Below are positions 19,304 to 28,999 of a DNA stretch of 64,000 bases, piece after piece (position 1 is the stretch's first letter; each line of letters opens with the position of its first letter). The DNA is taken from NCBI GenBank assembly GCA_026692725.1, contig JAPMUG010000002.1, positions 62,001-126,000 of the forward strand. The letters are read 5' to 3'. Both the position numbers and the translations under genes were made by a program. The DNA is from Ecytonucleospora hepatopenaei (taxonomy: Eukaryota > Microsporidia > Enterocytozoonidae). The notes below the pieces were generated by a model. That model saw only the letters and a list, made by a program, of their open reading frames with translations. It was not told where the DNA came from and made no database searches.

Positions 19304-19543
19304 ATGCTTGGATTCTTTTCTATTTTCTATGCTCTTTTCCTTATGGCTAATGCCATTGTTGTCTTTGATGACAGGAGGGTGCTTACGCCTTTGAAACTGC
19401 CGCTGGGCAAGGAATACAGGGATAAAATGGGTGGAGTGAGACAGAGGATTGTTGAGTTAATATCAGCAGTAAGGACACTATTTGAATTGGCATTGTTAAT
19501 AATTAATATGTTTTGTGTATTATATGAAGTATTCTTTGGATAA
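19304..19543 (+). CDS. YOS1: Yos1/IER3IP1-like ER-Golgi membrane protein
   Basis: Yos1 works with Yip1/Yif1 in COPII vesicle transport from ER to Golgi. The 79-aa product has the family layout: an N-terminal hydrophobic helix (FSIFYALFLMANAIVVF), the conserved DDRRVL segment matching 'NA+AVL.EERFL', a short loop, then VRQRIVELISAVRTLFELALLIINMF and the C-terminal FG. Length matches Yos1 and human IER3IP1 (about 80 aa). Despite lying in an AT-expanded block it has no Asn insert, and its first ~100 bp of core use GC-rich codons. CCC at 19146-19148 lies ~155 nt upstream, with ACATATAAT repeats between. Confidence 0.88.
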   Translation: MLGFFSIFYALFLMANAIVVFDDRRVLTPLKLPLGKEYRDKMGGVRQRIVELISAVRTLFELALLIINMFCVLYEVFFG

Positions 19544-19874
19544 ATAAATATATAAATATATTACTATATTAATTTATAAATATATTACTATATTAATATA
19601 TATAAATATAATACTATATATAAATAAATAATATTATAATATTATAATATTATAATATTATAATATTATATAAAATTAACTTTTAACCTTAATTTATTTA
19701 TATTTAAGTTGATATAATAATATTACCCATCTATATAATACTTTATTAATATATACTTTATATAATATTTTATATTTATATTATAATACTTTATATAATA
19801 TTTTATATTTTATATTATATTATACTTTATTTATATTTTATTAATACTATTTATTATATAATATTAAGTTATAA
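19544..19874. other. AT-rich spacer with repeats and CCC signal
   Basis: This 331-bp spacer contains 'aatatataaatatattact' and 'ttataatat' repeats, a CCC at 19726-19728, and further TTTATATAATAT repeats up to the next ATG. No gene seen. Confidence 0.6.
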
Positions 19875-21530
19875 ATGTATTATATGATATATATGCTATA
19901 TCTATTTAAAATTATATTAAATAGTGAATTATGTTATGATTCTTTGTTTGTTAAAAATAAGGTTAAATATTTAAATAATGATTTTATGCTTAATGATAAA
20001 CAAATAAAACATACTAATACTACTACTAACACTACTAATACTGATATATATAATATAAATAATATACGTAATAACAATAATATAAATAATAATATAAGTA
20101 ATATAAATAATAACAATAATATAAATAATATAAGTAATAAATATAATTTAACTCTTATAGCTTTAAAAGAAAGAACATTAGAAGAAAAATTAAGAATTAT
20201 TAAGATATTAAAAAGAAATCAATATAAAATAAAAAATAATATAAATACTAATGATACTAATAACAAATGTAATGATGATTTTAATGTTAATGTCATAACT
20301 ACTAATGATAACAAAAGAATTAAAAAATTGATTGAATTATATAAAAATATAATAAATAGTGTTACATATGTAGATAGGAGAGAAATAGTAAGAATATGTG
20401 ATATAATAGAAAATATTACTAATACTGATAATAATATACAATATAATAATACTAATAATAACTTAAAATATGATAATACTAATAATAATATACAATATGA
20501 TAATGATAATAATATAAGTAATAATACTTTTAAATTAATATTGTTTAATATTTTAAATTATAAAGAAAATGATAATAAAACCATAAAATTAATAATTGAA
20601 CCTAAATATAATAAAATAGTGATTAGTGATGAAATATTAGAGAGTGATGATATTAATGATAATTTATTAATATCATGTAATATATCAAACTATAAATTTA
20701 CATTAATAATTGAAAAAATTATTAAAAATACTGCTAATACTAATAATATAACAGATAATACTAATAATATAACAGATAATACTAATAATATAACAAATAA
20801 TACTAATAATATAACAAATAATTTAACAGATAATAATTCTAATAATATTTTATTTAATAATCTTATTGAAATATGCTCTATCCGTGATTCTTTTCTAATT
20901 AACAATTTAAATGATACTCAAATTGACTGTTTAAATAGTGAAATGGTTAAAAACAACTGTAAAATGAAAGTTAAAATACATCCAGAAAAGAATGAAATTC
21001 TTATAAAAACACTAAATAAAGATAAGATTGAAAATAGCAGCAATTTAAAAAATACATCTAATAACAGTAATATTACTGATAATACTGATATTACTAATAA
21101 TGATAATAATGATAATACTGATAATAATTTACAAAATACTAATAATACTAATAATACTTGTTGTAGAGATCAAAAAGTAAAAAATGATAATATTTTATGT
21201 GAATGTAATATTAATGATAATTTACAAAATGATACTGATAATGATAATGATAATACTGATAATTTACAAAATGATACTGATAATGATAATGATAATACTG
21301 ATAATGATACTGATAATACTGATAATGATATAATTAGAGGTAAAGAATTTTCCTCTTTAATTAATGAAATTGTTAAATCTGATAATATTACATTTGATGA
21401 TAGTGTAAATTTTACTAATGAATTTATTAATGATAATAGTACTATAACACAGATGAGTAATGGTATAATATCAAATTGTTACATATCATATATTATAATA
21501 TTTATTACAATTATATTGGTGATATTTTAA
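19875..21530 (+). CDS. Large Asn/Asp-rich putative type I membrane protein
   Basis: The 551-aa product begins with a signal-like segment (MYYMIYMLYLFKIILNSELC) and ends with a transmembrane helix directly at the C-terminus (ISYIIIFITIILVIF), with no cytosolic tail, which would also suit a GPI-anchor signal. Between them, folded-looking segments (for example LIALKERTLEEKLRIIKILKRNQ, VTYVDRREIVRICDIIEN, LILFNILNYKENDNKTIKLIIEP) alternate with tandem low complexity: DNTNNIT about five times and QNDTDNDNDNTDN twice. Several cysteines lie outside the repeats. It shares its layout with the genes at 11439 and 12879. Unknown function, probably surface or secretory pathway. Confidence 0.6.
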   Translation: MYYMIYMLYLFKIILNSELCYDSLFVKNKVKYLNNDFMLNDKQIKHTNTTTNTTNTDIYNINNIRNNNNINNNISNINNNNNINNISNKYNLTLIALKERTLEEKLRIIKILKRNQYKIKNNINTNDTNNKCNDDFNVNVITTNDNKRIKKLIELYKNIINSVTYVDRREIVRICDIIENITNTDNNIQYNNTNNNLKYDNTNNNIQYDNDNNISNNTFKLILFNILNYKENDNKTIKLIIEPKYNKIVISDEILESDDINDNLLISCNISNYKFTLIIEKIIKNTANTNNITDNTNNITDNTNNITNNTNNITNNLTDNNSNNILFNNLIEICSIRDSFLINNLNDTQIDCLNSEMVKNNCKMKVKIHPEKNEILIKTLNKDKIENSSNLKNTSNNSNITDNTDITNNDNNDNTDNNLQNTNNTNNTCCRDQKVKNDNILCECNINDNLQNDTDNDNDNTDNLQNDTDNDNDNTDNDTDNTDNDIIRGKEFSSLINEIVKSDNITFDDSVNFTNEFINDNSTITQMSNGIISNCYISYIIIFITIILVIF

Positions 21531-21867
21531 TATATGATATATAATTACTATTTATTTAACAAATTAATTTAACTAAACTTAAAAACGAATTTATTTAAAA
21601 TATACCATAATATATTAGTTATAATTTATATAATAGTAAATAATATTATATAATAGTAAATAATATAATATAATATATAACTATATCTGATATATGTAAC
21701 AACTTATAATTATAATGCTGAGTATAATTTACAATTCAAATGGTAAATAATTTTAAAAATATTATACCCTTTATAATCAAATTTAAATAATCGATTTAGA
21801 TCATAAATATTTTAAAGAATAAAGTACATTGTTTAGTATTTTTGATAATAAAGTATATTAAAATAAA
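21531..21867. other. AT-rich spacer upstream of the 21868 gene
   Basis: This spacer contains a short tandem 'tataatagtaaataat' repeat near 21630-21670 and a CCC at 21767-21769 about 98 nt before the ATG. No gene seen. Confidence 0.55.
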
Positions 21868-22623
21868 ATGAATAAGAAAACATTAAGAAATATTATAATT
21901 GGTTCTATAATATTAGCATTAACTATTACTGGTATAGTTTTGGGTATTGTTTTTTATGATAAAAAAAGAAACAAAGACTCTCTTTATATGAGAGTTCGTT
22001 CTAATAATAAGCAAGAACTAGTTTTAAATGATTTTAAATGTTTTAAATTTGCATTGCATGGCTATGATGGATATAAAATTATAATAAGAAGAAATAATGA
22101 AACAATTACATATGGTGAGTTTTTAAATTTATTAGATGGTAAAGATATGGTAAAAATACTTAACTTCTGCATATATAATTATAACGCTTTTAATGCAGTT
22201 TATTTCGAAGCACCACCTGTTACGTACAATGAACTAAATAAAAAACCATTTGAATTTGTGATAATCAATGCACCTAGCTTATACAATATTACAGAAGATA
22301 AGCATGCTTTTAAAGACCATTTTAATGGCAATGATGTGGTTGCTTTTGACAGTTTGGGTGGAGATGCCAGACTTATTGTGCCTTGTCCTGTAAGTGGCTG
22401 TAATAAAAATACATTTGCACATTTAGCAAATTTTATCAGACATGCTAAAAAGAAGCAGATAGCAAGTTTTTGGTCTTTGGTTGGAAAGGAAATGAAAATA
22501 AAACTTAAAAAGGATAAAAATAAAAAAGTATGGATGTCAACCAGTGGGAATGGTGTATATTGGCTGCATCTGAGATTAGATGATAGGCCTAAATATTATA
22601 ATTATAAGGAATATACTAAATAA
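21868..22623 (+). CDS. Single-pass membrane protein with a domain shared with uncharacterised bacterial-type proteins
   Basis: The 251-aa product has an N-terminal signal-anchor helix (about residues 9-29, IIIGSIILALTITGIVLGIVF) and a folded domain of about 210 residues. Its C-terminal half carries distinctive blocks: FEFVIINAPSLYN, VVAFDSLGGDARLIVPCPV, FAHLANFIRHAKKKQIASFW, WMSTSGNGVYWLHLRLDDRPKYY. From memory these resemble an uncharacterised protein family (possibly DUF6940) found mainly in bacteria and some algae; I cannot check the name. If so, transfer from bacteria is possible. Unlike its neighbours to the left it has no Asn repeats. The gene just downstream looks like a shortened relative. 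Confidence 0.65.
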   Translation: MNKKTLRNIIIGSIILALTITGIVLGIVFYDKKRNKDSLYMRVRSNNKQELVLNDFKCFKFALHGYDGYKIIIRRNNETITYGEFLNLLDGKDMVKILNFCIYNYNAFNAVYFEAPPVTYNELNKKPFEFVIINAPSLYNITEDKHAFKDHFNGNDVVAFDSLGGDARLIVPCPVSGCNKNTFAHLANFIRHAKKKQIASFWSLVGKEMKIKLKKDKNKKVWMSTSGNGVYWLHLRLDDRPKYYNYKEYTK

Positions 22624-22765
22624 ATATTATTTTATTAAATTAAACTATTATATATAAATATAAATATTATTTTATTAAATTTAATTAATTATATATGTAT
22701 ATAAATATTATTCAATTTTAGTTTATAAAATTTTATATCTTTTTTTGATTAAATTTTTAGCCGCT

Positions 22766-23134
22766 ATGTTTGTGATTTTTCTTTTACTAAAAATAATTTT
22801 TTCAATAGCAGTAGTTGTATTTGAAGATAAAGAAGGTGAACAAATAGTTTTTCATGATTTTTATTCTTTTGATGTGGTTAAAAATGGAGAATACATGAAA
22901 AAAGATAAGACGTTTATAATAAAGACGAATGAAATTTTAGAAAAAATAGATAAAAGGATGTTTGTTTTAGACTTTAAAGATCATAAAGGAAATGATATAC
23001 AGGTCGTATTTTCTAAAATGCCTACAACTCCAATAAATGAATCATTAATGGAAAATTATATGATTCTTTATAATTTCTGTATTAAAAACGAAATAAATTT
23101 GGAAATAAAACTTAAGGAAAAATTAAATGACTAA
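22766..23134 (+). CDS. Small membrane protein, probable truncated paralogue of the 21868 product
   Basis: The ~122-aa product has an N-terminal hydrophobic helix (MFVIFLLLKIIFSIAVVVF). Its body follows the N-terminal half of the preceding gene's domain: VFHDFYSFDV against LNDFKCFKFA, and VVFSKMPTTPINESL against VYFEAPPVTYNEL. It lacks the C-terminal half with the LGGDA and WLHLRLD blocks, so if that half carries an active site this copy would be inactive. Start is the ATG at 22766, preceded by AAATTTTTAGCC. A tandem duplication followed by truncation is the simplest reading, but the similarity is weak. Confidence 0.55.
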   Translation: MFVIFLLLKIIFSIAVVVFEDKEGEQIVFHDFYSFDVVKNGEYMKKDKTFIIKTNEILEKIDKRMFVLDFKDHKGNDIQVVFSKMPTTPINESLMENYMILYNFCIKNEINLEIKLKEKLND

Positions 23135-23300
23135 ACAAAAAGATTGCTGTCTGTTATAAGGAAATAATATTTTAAATTTTTTATACCTTTAAAATTTTAA
23201 ATATTTTTTTATTTTATTTATTTTTTATATTATATTGATAATATTATAGTTTTTATTTAAAACATTAACATTTAATACTATTATTATATAAACATATAAA

Positions 23301-24233
23301 ATGACAAGTAATATTGAATCTTCTTATAACGAATATCTTTTAAAGAAAATCAAAGAAATTTTTCCAAAAAAAGAAGTTGATGCTTTTTTGGACGCAAATG
23401 AAACGGAAAGACCTACTGTAGTAAGAGCTAACACACTAAAAACTAACAGGAAGGAACTTATGCAAATGCTGTACAATAGAAAAGTAGATGCAGATGCACT
23501 GGAATGGTGTGAAGAGGGAATAGTTGCTTTTAAGTCTGGAAATCCACTTGGTGCTACGCCTGAATATCTGGCAGGATACTACGCAATACAAGGGGCATCT
23601 TCATTTCTGGCTGTTTTAAACATGGAGATATTAGAAAATCAAACAGTTGTAGATTTATGCGCAGCACCTGGAGGGAAAACCACCTATTTGGCAGCCTTGA
23701 TGCAAAACACAGGTGTTTTGTATGCAAATGAATTGTGTAAGGATAGAACGTACAGTCTCAAAGGAAATGTGCATAGAATGGGGGTAACTAACTGCATAAT
23801 CACCAATATGGATGCGTTAGATTTTAGCATAAAAAAGGTTGATCGAGTTCTTCTTGATGCTCCTTGCTCAGGCACAGGAATCATTTCCAAGGACAAAAGC
23901 GTTAAAACATCAAAAACAGCATCAGAAATAAAAAAGACGCAAAAATTACAGCAAAAACTTATTTTGCATGCGTTTGATATGCTTAAACAAAATGGATTTA
24001 TGGTTTATTCCACGTGTAGTTTTTTAGTAGAGGAAAATGAGGAGGTTGTTGATTATTTGCTTAGAAATAGAAAAAATGCAAGGATAGACATTCCTGATGT
24101 TGGAATTGGTAGGGATGGTTTTACCAGCTTCAGAGGGAAAGATTTTAGTAATGAGCTTAAAAAGGCAAAGAGAATATATCCGCACGTACATAACATGCAT
24201 GGGTTTTTTTATGTTAAAATCAAAAAGATTTAG
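23301..24233 (+). CDS. NOP2: Nop2-type rRNA (cytosine-C5) methyltransferase
   Basis: Nop2 methylates a cytosine of large-subunit rRNA and is needed for 60S assembly in the nucleolus. The NOL1/NOP2/sun motifs are all present: RANTLK (43-48), LGATPEYLAGYYAIQGASS (motif X region), VDLCAAPGGKT (117-127) for SAM binding, DRVLLDAPCSGTG (181-193, Cys189) and the catalytic YSTCS (Cys239). The ISKDKSVK that follows the Cys motif is typical of Nop2 rather than other NSUN proteins. At 310 aa it keeps only the catalytic core and lacks the long charged N- and C-terminal tails of yeast Nop2, in line with microsporidian reduction. An AAATTTTTTATACC lies upstream near 23186. Confidence 0.92.
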   Translation: MTSNIESSYNEYLLKKIKEIFPKKEVDAFLDANETERPTVVRANTLKTNRKELMQMLYNRKVDADALEWCEEGIVAFKSGNPLGATPEYLAGYYAIQGASSFLAVLNMEILENQTVVDLCAAPGGKTTYLAALMQNTGVLYANELCKDRTYSLKGNVHRMGVTNCIITNMDALDFSIKKVDRVLLDAPCSGTGIISKDKSVKTSKTASEIKKTQKLQQKLILHAFDMLKQNGFMVYSTCSFLVEENEEVVDYLLRNRKNARIDIPDVGIGRDGFTSFRGKDFSNELKKAKRIYPHVHNMHGFFYVKIKKI

Positions 24234-24309
24234 GTTTATTTTAAAATATACTGATTTATTAAATTATTTTTATTTATTATTAAAATATTTTTTTATTGGT
24301 TTATAATGT

Positions 24310-24361
24310 TTTGTGAAACACTTTTAATACTTTATGTTTTAAAATAACATCTGTTTCAACA
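24310..24361 (+). promoter_or_regulatory. Two GAAACA-type half sites upstream of the Gly/Asn-rich secreted gene
   Basis: GTGAAACAC (about 24313-24321) and, inverted, CTGTTTCAAC (24351-24360) lie 30-80 nt before the ATG at 24390, where no CCC signal is evident. They resemble the TGAAACA palindromes before the polar-tube-like gene at 43878. Confidence 0.35.
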
Positions 24362-24389
24362 TATTTTTTCTTATTGTTTTATATTACTC

Positions 24390-25286
24390 ATGAATATACT
24401 ACATGCATTTTTGGCACTGATTATATGCAGAAATTCACGTAGACCTAGACCACATCCATGCAGGCCTTATATGAATGATTGTCATGGAATGAATCAAAAT
24501 AATAGACCTGGTTTTGGAGGAGGACAAGGATGCGATCCGCAACTTAGTCATAATTTTATGCAAACATTGGCCAAATACTTGGCAAATAGTTTGGTGGGAT
24601 GTAATGGGAACGGTGTTCAACACCCTGGAAATTTCCAGCAACAAGGACCTTATCAACCAAATGTCTTTGGTCCAGGTGGAAAAGGAATAAATAGAGTGTG
24701 TAATTCAATGGACAATTTGTTAGGAGGAAGAAGTACGCGACCAGCAGAATGTGATTTAAACAATTTAAATTATGGTAACATGATAGGATCATTTATGAAG
24801 AAACCAAATCACTGTGCACAACAAATGAATTGTGATACATCTAACAGTGGACAAAATTGTATATGTTTTGGAGGAAATAATGGTTATCCTGGTATGGGTG
24901 GCAATAATGGTTATCCTGGTATGAACGGTTGTAACAATGGATATCCGGGTATGGGTGGTAATAACAATTTGATGAATAATAATTGCAAACCAGGATATGG
25001 GGGAAATAATGGTATTCCTGGAATGAACAACTGTAGGCCTGGAATAGATGGTATGGGTAATGCTTCTACTTTGCCTATGAGACCGCCTTTTAATCCTTGT
25101 GCAGGAATGGGTGTAGGAGGAAACACTACAATGCCAGGATTTGGAAGTCCAGGTGCAAATAGCAATTGTGTATCCATGCAACCACTTGGATGTTATGGTA
25201 GTCATGGAAATAATTATTATGATAAATGCAGACAAAAGAAAAGAAGACATAGAAAAAGAAAACACCACGACAGCAGCAGTTCTTAA
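24390..25286 (+). CDS. Gly/Asn/Pro-rich secreted protein, polar tube- or spore wall-like
   Basis: The 298-aa product starts with a signal peptide (MNILHAFLALIIC). The body is rich in Gly, Asn, Pro, Met and Cys, with tandem NNGYPGMGG/GNNGYPGMN units at about residues 165-215 and at least a dozen cysteines. The C-terminus is a highly basic, His-containing tail (KKRRHRKRKHH) ending in DSSSS. Signal peptide, Pro/Gly repeats and many cysteines are the layout of polar tube protein 1-type and some spore wall proteins of microsporidia. I cannot assign it to a named PTP. Its base composition is less A/T-biased than its neighbours, suggesting high expression or constrained sequence. Confidence 0.6.
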   Translation: MNILHAFLALIICRNSRRPRPHPCRPYMNDCHGMNQNNRPGFGGGQGCDPQLSHNFMQTLAKYLANSLVGCNGNGVQHPGNFQQQGPYQPNVFGPGGKGINRVCNSMDNLLGGRSTRPAECDLNNLNYGNMIGSFMKKPNHCAQQMNCDTSNSGQNCICFGGNNGYPGMGGNNGYPGMNGCNNGYPGMGGNNNLMNNNCKPGYGGNNGIPGMNNCRPGIDGMGNASTLPMRPPFNPCAGMGVGGNTTMPGFGSPGANSNCVSMQPLGCYGSHGNNYYDKCRQKKRRHRKRKHHDSSSS

Positions 25287-25496
25287 TTTAATAAATTTTA
25301 ATGTATTTTATGTTTTGTTTTATAATAATTTGATTTAAAATATATACATTACAAATATAAAAGTAAATTTTATAAGAATTTTAATGTTTACACTAATAAT
25401 ATTATTGATTTCATTTTTAACTGTTTTTTAATTTAAATTTAAATGTTTTGCGTTTATTTTTAATGATAAAAGATATATATTTGAGGTTAACTAATT

Positions 25497-25697
25497 TTAA
25501 AATCCAAAGTTAATTTTACAGTCTAAATCCTCCTCCTTCGGTTCATTTGTTTTGTCCATATCTAATTCAGAATCCAGGTTCATTTCACTTCTTATATTAT
25601 CATTAAGTATTTCAAATATTTCTTCACTATTTAAAAGCTCTAAATCTTCTTCTGATAGTAAAACAGTCCTATTGTTTGTTTCTATATGATTTTGCAT
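25497..25697 (-). CDS. Small acidic protein, unknown
   Basis: The 66-aa product is strongly acidic (runs such as SEEDLELLNSEEIFEIL and KEEDLD) and ends in CKINFGF. It has no signal peptide or membrane helix and I do not recognise it. On the minus strand AAAATTTTCCCC lies just upstream of its ATG (GGGG at 25715-25718 on the plus strand). That good start signal is the main reason to treat this short ORF as real. It is the last gene before the transposon-rich region. Confidence 0.6.
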   Translation of the reverse strand: MQNHIETNNRTVLLSEEDLELLNSEEIFEILNDNIRSEMNLDSELDMDKTNEPKEEDLDCKINFGF

Positions 25698-25988
25698 AAA
25701 AAATAAGGTTTGGAGGGGAAAATTTTGTTAAATTATTGTATTAAATTCATTTTTAAATTGCTTAAAGTTTATTTTAAAATATTGTTGCTTTTTAGTCCTA
25801 AAATCAAAAATAAAAAACACTATGATTTTTTTGACAAATTATACAAAAACAGTTAATTATATTCATTTACTTTTTTGTTTTACCACAGATTCTTACACTC
25901 GAATTGAATAAAGAATTTTCTTTACTTGAGATTTTTTAAAAAATTCATGAAGATTTTGTTTTTTTAACTTTTTAATAAATTTTTAACC

Positions 25989-26879
25989 ATGTCATTCTAT
26001 TTTTGCAATGTCTTGGAGCGTTTACTTACAGGTTCTATGGAACCAGTAAATGTATTTCTGCGAGAAAGGTGAGTTTAAAACGTAACATGCTTGTAAAAGT
26101 TGTGAAGAACTTATGGACACCTCACCTTATTCTCGAAATAAGGACAAGTTTGCATTTAGGTGTAAAACACTTAGGTGTATGGAGTACAAAAAGTACGTCT
26201 CTATACGAAAAAATTCTGTGCTGGATAGTTTTAGCACTTCTCTCCAGTCTTTTTTAAAGATATGCTGGAAGTGGTTCATTAACCATACTCGAAAGCAAAT
26301 TGCTGCTGAGTGTGTTTTATGCAATCCAACAGTCTTCGCCATTGTTGGTTTTTTTAAGACAGCAATGTTCTTTTATAATGAGGCCAATCCTGTAAGATTA
26401 GGCGAAGATGGACTTGTTGTTGAAATTGACAAAAGTTTGTTTAGTCATAAACAAAAGTACCATGTTGGTAGGCAGCCTGCAAGAGAAATGTGGGTTTTTG
26501 GTCTGGTTGATAAAAATCCAGTTAACAAAATGTTAAGTTAACATTTAGTCGCTAACAGGAAAGAAACAGCCCTGCTTCCAATTATTGAAAGAGTGTATTT
26601 ATCTGACACTATAATTTATAGTGATAAGTATAGGTCTTACAGCCAGATAAACTCTCGACTGCACTTTGTTCATGGGACAGTGAACCACAGCAAGCATTTT
26701 GTTGATCCAGAATCTATAGTTCACACTCAAACAAGTGAGTCTTGCTGGAATTGGTGTAAGTACTACATTAAAGTGCAAAAAAGCATTGTGGGAATTAAAT
26801 AGGATGATCTTTTGGCTGAATTTATGTTTAAACATAATGTTGGGAAGCAGGAAGTGTTCGAATCAGTTTTTAAGTTATA
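25989..26879 (+). pseudogene. Merlin/ISXO2-like transposase, degraded copy A
   Basis: Most of a DDE transposase of the ISXO2/IS1595-Merlin type can be read. There is an N-terminal zinc-ribbon remnant (ACKSC, then FRCKTLRC), the core with the first catalytic Asp (VVEIDKSLFSHKQKYHVGR then WVFGLVDK), the second Asp in IIYSDKYRSY, and VNHSKHFVDP...HTQTSESCW holding the final Glu. From 26113 the frame is continuous to the TAA at 26876-26878 apart from two in-frame stops (ending at 26541 and 26802); at least one frameshift lies upstream near 26050-26090. It is the best-preserved copy in the window but cannot be functional. Confidence 0.8.
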
Positions 26880-26995
26880 AAGATAAGTAAAGTTTAGTTT
26901 TTAATATTTTCTTTTTTTAATACGTTAACTTTCCTCAAGGAGGAAGTTTTTTTACTTGACATTTTAGAAGGGAAGAGTTTTTTATTTGAAAAGCA

Positions 26996-27030
26996 GGGGG
27001 GGGATTTTTTACCTGATCCAAAAAATTAAT
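26996..27030. repeat. Fragment of the GGGGGATTTT...CCAAAAAAT element
   Basis: A G-run followed by ATTTTTTACCTGATCCAAAAAAT repeats, in direct orientation, the right end of the small element at 34695-34935 (GGGGGGATTTTACACTTGAGCCAAAAAAT). It appears to be a truncated second copy. Confidence 0.5.
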
Positions 27031-27229
27031 ATTCTTTTAGGCTATAGCAAAAGTTTAAGTCTTGCATTTTAGAAACCTGGGATCATTCCAAAAGCCCTGT
27101 GAATACTTTAAGGGAAAAGTATAAAATTTTTGATTTTTTAGATAAATACAAAAAATATTCTGTGATTTTAAAAATACGAAATCAGAAACATGCAAAGAAT
27201 GTATGATTTTTTAAGTAAAATCATAACAT

Positions 27230-27480
27230 TAAATTTAAAAATGCTTTTAGTATTTTACAAAGTATAGAATTGATTTTAAAAATTAAGTTTAATGATGACA
27301 GAATATATTTAATGTCATATTTAAGAAAAAGGACATCTGCCCATTTTTTAAAAAGATATGTTTTAAATAAAAATTTAATCAATCAAAATAATGTTTTTTT
27401 TACTATCTGCAACAGGAGCAGCAGTAGAAAGGTCTTTTAGTATGCCAAAAAACATGGTTAGGGATAATAAAAATATTAAA
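27230..27480 (+). mobile_element. hAT transposase C-terminal relic
   Basis: In one frame, 27403-27480 reads LSATGAAVERSFSMPKNMV followed by RDNKN, matching the C-terminal dimerisation motif of hAT transposases ('.SA..ERLFS......R..L'). Upstream sequence in nearby frames is compatible with the preceding part of the domain, but stops and frameshifts break it. No complete ORF or ends are visible. Confidence 0.6.
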
Positions 27481-28079
27481 ATTTTTTTCTTTATTCAATT
27501 ATAATAAATTATGAAACAAAATTTTTAAAAAATTGTTTTTTACGAAAAAAATAATAAATATTGTGGCTTGGATGGTGGTTCAGAGCCTCATAAGCAGCGC
27601 CCCTTTCACACACGGCTTGAAATAGCTAAAATAAGTGTATGCCGACTACAAAAGTGGGTGCGTGAAAAATTTGCTTTATAATTCCAATTTATAAGTTTTA
27701 AAATAGTAAAAGTATTGAGAAAAGATTTAGAACGGATTTGTAATAGTTTATCAATAACTGAATGTTTACGACGTAAGTTTTCTACCCATTTTTCAACTAA
27801 GACGTCTTTAAATGTCATCTGCCTAAACAAATGTGTGAACAAAAAAGACTTGTATATAAAAACACTGTTTTAGAAAACTTTTTAAATGATATTATTTAAG
27901 TTATTAAAATAGCTAATATGTTATTTTTAAACATTTTCAAATTTCAAATTTTTTCTATATTCCTTATAAATTCAAAAATTTTTAAAAAGTTATTTACTCG
28001 GTGAGTGATCAAATTAAAAAAAATTTTAAAGATTTACAGATAAGATAAATGGTTTGGAAAATTGTTGAAATTGATAAAG

Positions 28080-28420
28080 TATTTTTAGTAAAATGAAATA
28101 CAACAGGGACCACCATGTAGAAAGAGTTTGGATGAAGAGGAAGGTTAAAAACATCCCAAAAAAAAGAATAGTTCTTATATCAGCTAAAACAGAAATACAA
28201 AAAACGTTTACTGAAATTATTTTCCACTATGTTAATTTAGGATAGGTCATTTATACTGATAATTGAAAGGGATGTGAAAAATTGAAAAAAGTTTATTCAT
28301 AATGTAGCAAATCATTATTGGCACTTTGTTGATCCTAAAACAAGTGTTCACATTAACACTTTTGAAGAAGGTTAGACCTCTTTAAAAAAATATATCCATA
28401 GATGGCGTACTGAAAAAAAT
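28080..28420 (+). mobile_element. Merlin/ISXO2-like transposase fragment B
   Basis: Broken frames read PKKRIVLISAKTEIQKTFTE (the 'P.......I...I..' stretch), a YTDN at the second catalytic Asp position, then FVDP...SVHINTFEEG, matching the 'NH...FVDP....HTN.IE' block of copy A. Many stops are present. Confidence 0.55.
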
Positions 28421-28689
28421 AGGGTTACCATTAGTTATTGTTATGGTAAACAGGAAAGAATGCATAAATATATCCATTATTGTTTTTATTAAAAAAATTG
28501 TTAAATGTTTTAAACTGTTAGTTTTTTGGTCTACTTTGTGTTTTTTATGTTTGTAAAAACTTGTTTAAAAAACAAAATTTTTACGCAATTTACTTTTGTG
28601 GTACTTAAAAGGGTTCTTGTATTAATGATAAACATATATTTTGAAGCTGAGCAAAGAAAAAAACAAAAAAATTTCAAATATTTACAGAA

Positions 28690-28975
28690 CGTATTTATTT
28701 GGTAAAAAAATTCATAATAACAGATATTGATCTTGTAGCCAAATAAACTCTAGATTGCACTTTGCACAATGACAGTTAACAACAGCAAACGCTTTGTGGA
28801 TCTACAAAATGTTGTTACACTCAAACAATTAATATGTTAAAATCGGGATAATACAGAAATAAAATGCAAAAAAGTAATAAAAAAATAAAATAATTTATTA
28901 GCTAAATGTATGTAAAAACATAATGTTAAAAAGCAGGAAGAAATTTTAAAGCATTATTTTAAGTTTTAAGAAAAG
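28690..28975 (+). mobile_element. Merlin/ISXO2-like transposase fragment C
   Basis: The nucleotide sequence follows copy A from about 26594 to 26875, including 'ccaataaactct.gattgcactttg' and 'cacaacagcaa.c..tttgt.gat'-like blocks, with many substitutions and small indels. Only the 3' third of the transposase is represented. Confidence 0.6.
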
Positions 28976-28999
28976 TCAAAGAAGATGTTATAGTTTTTA

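Noticed and set aside
24789..25268. 159-codon antisense frame in the Gly/Asn-rich secreted gene
   Set aside because: It mirrors the GGN/CCN repeats of the sense gene and has low-complexity Ser/Thr/Ile sequence. No start signal.
26003..26257. Independent 84-codon gene at the start of transposase copy A
   Set aside because: It is an out-of-frame reading of the degraded transposase; the conserved zinc-ribbon and core are in another frame.
26846..26870. tRNA-like T-arm (GTGTTCGAATCAG)
   Set aside because: No matching acceptor, D or anticodon arms. It lies within the 3' coding part of the degraded transposase. No tRNA or rRNA gene was found in the window.
27606..27842. 78-codon minus-strand frame beside the 27.6 kb inverted repeat
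   Set aside because: It starts within the inverted repeat's flank and has no recognisable domain or start signal. Possibly transposon-derived, but not supportable as a gene.
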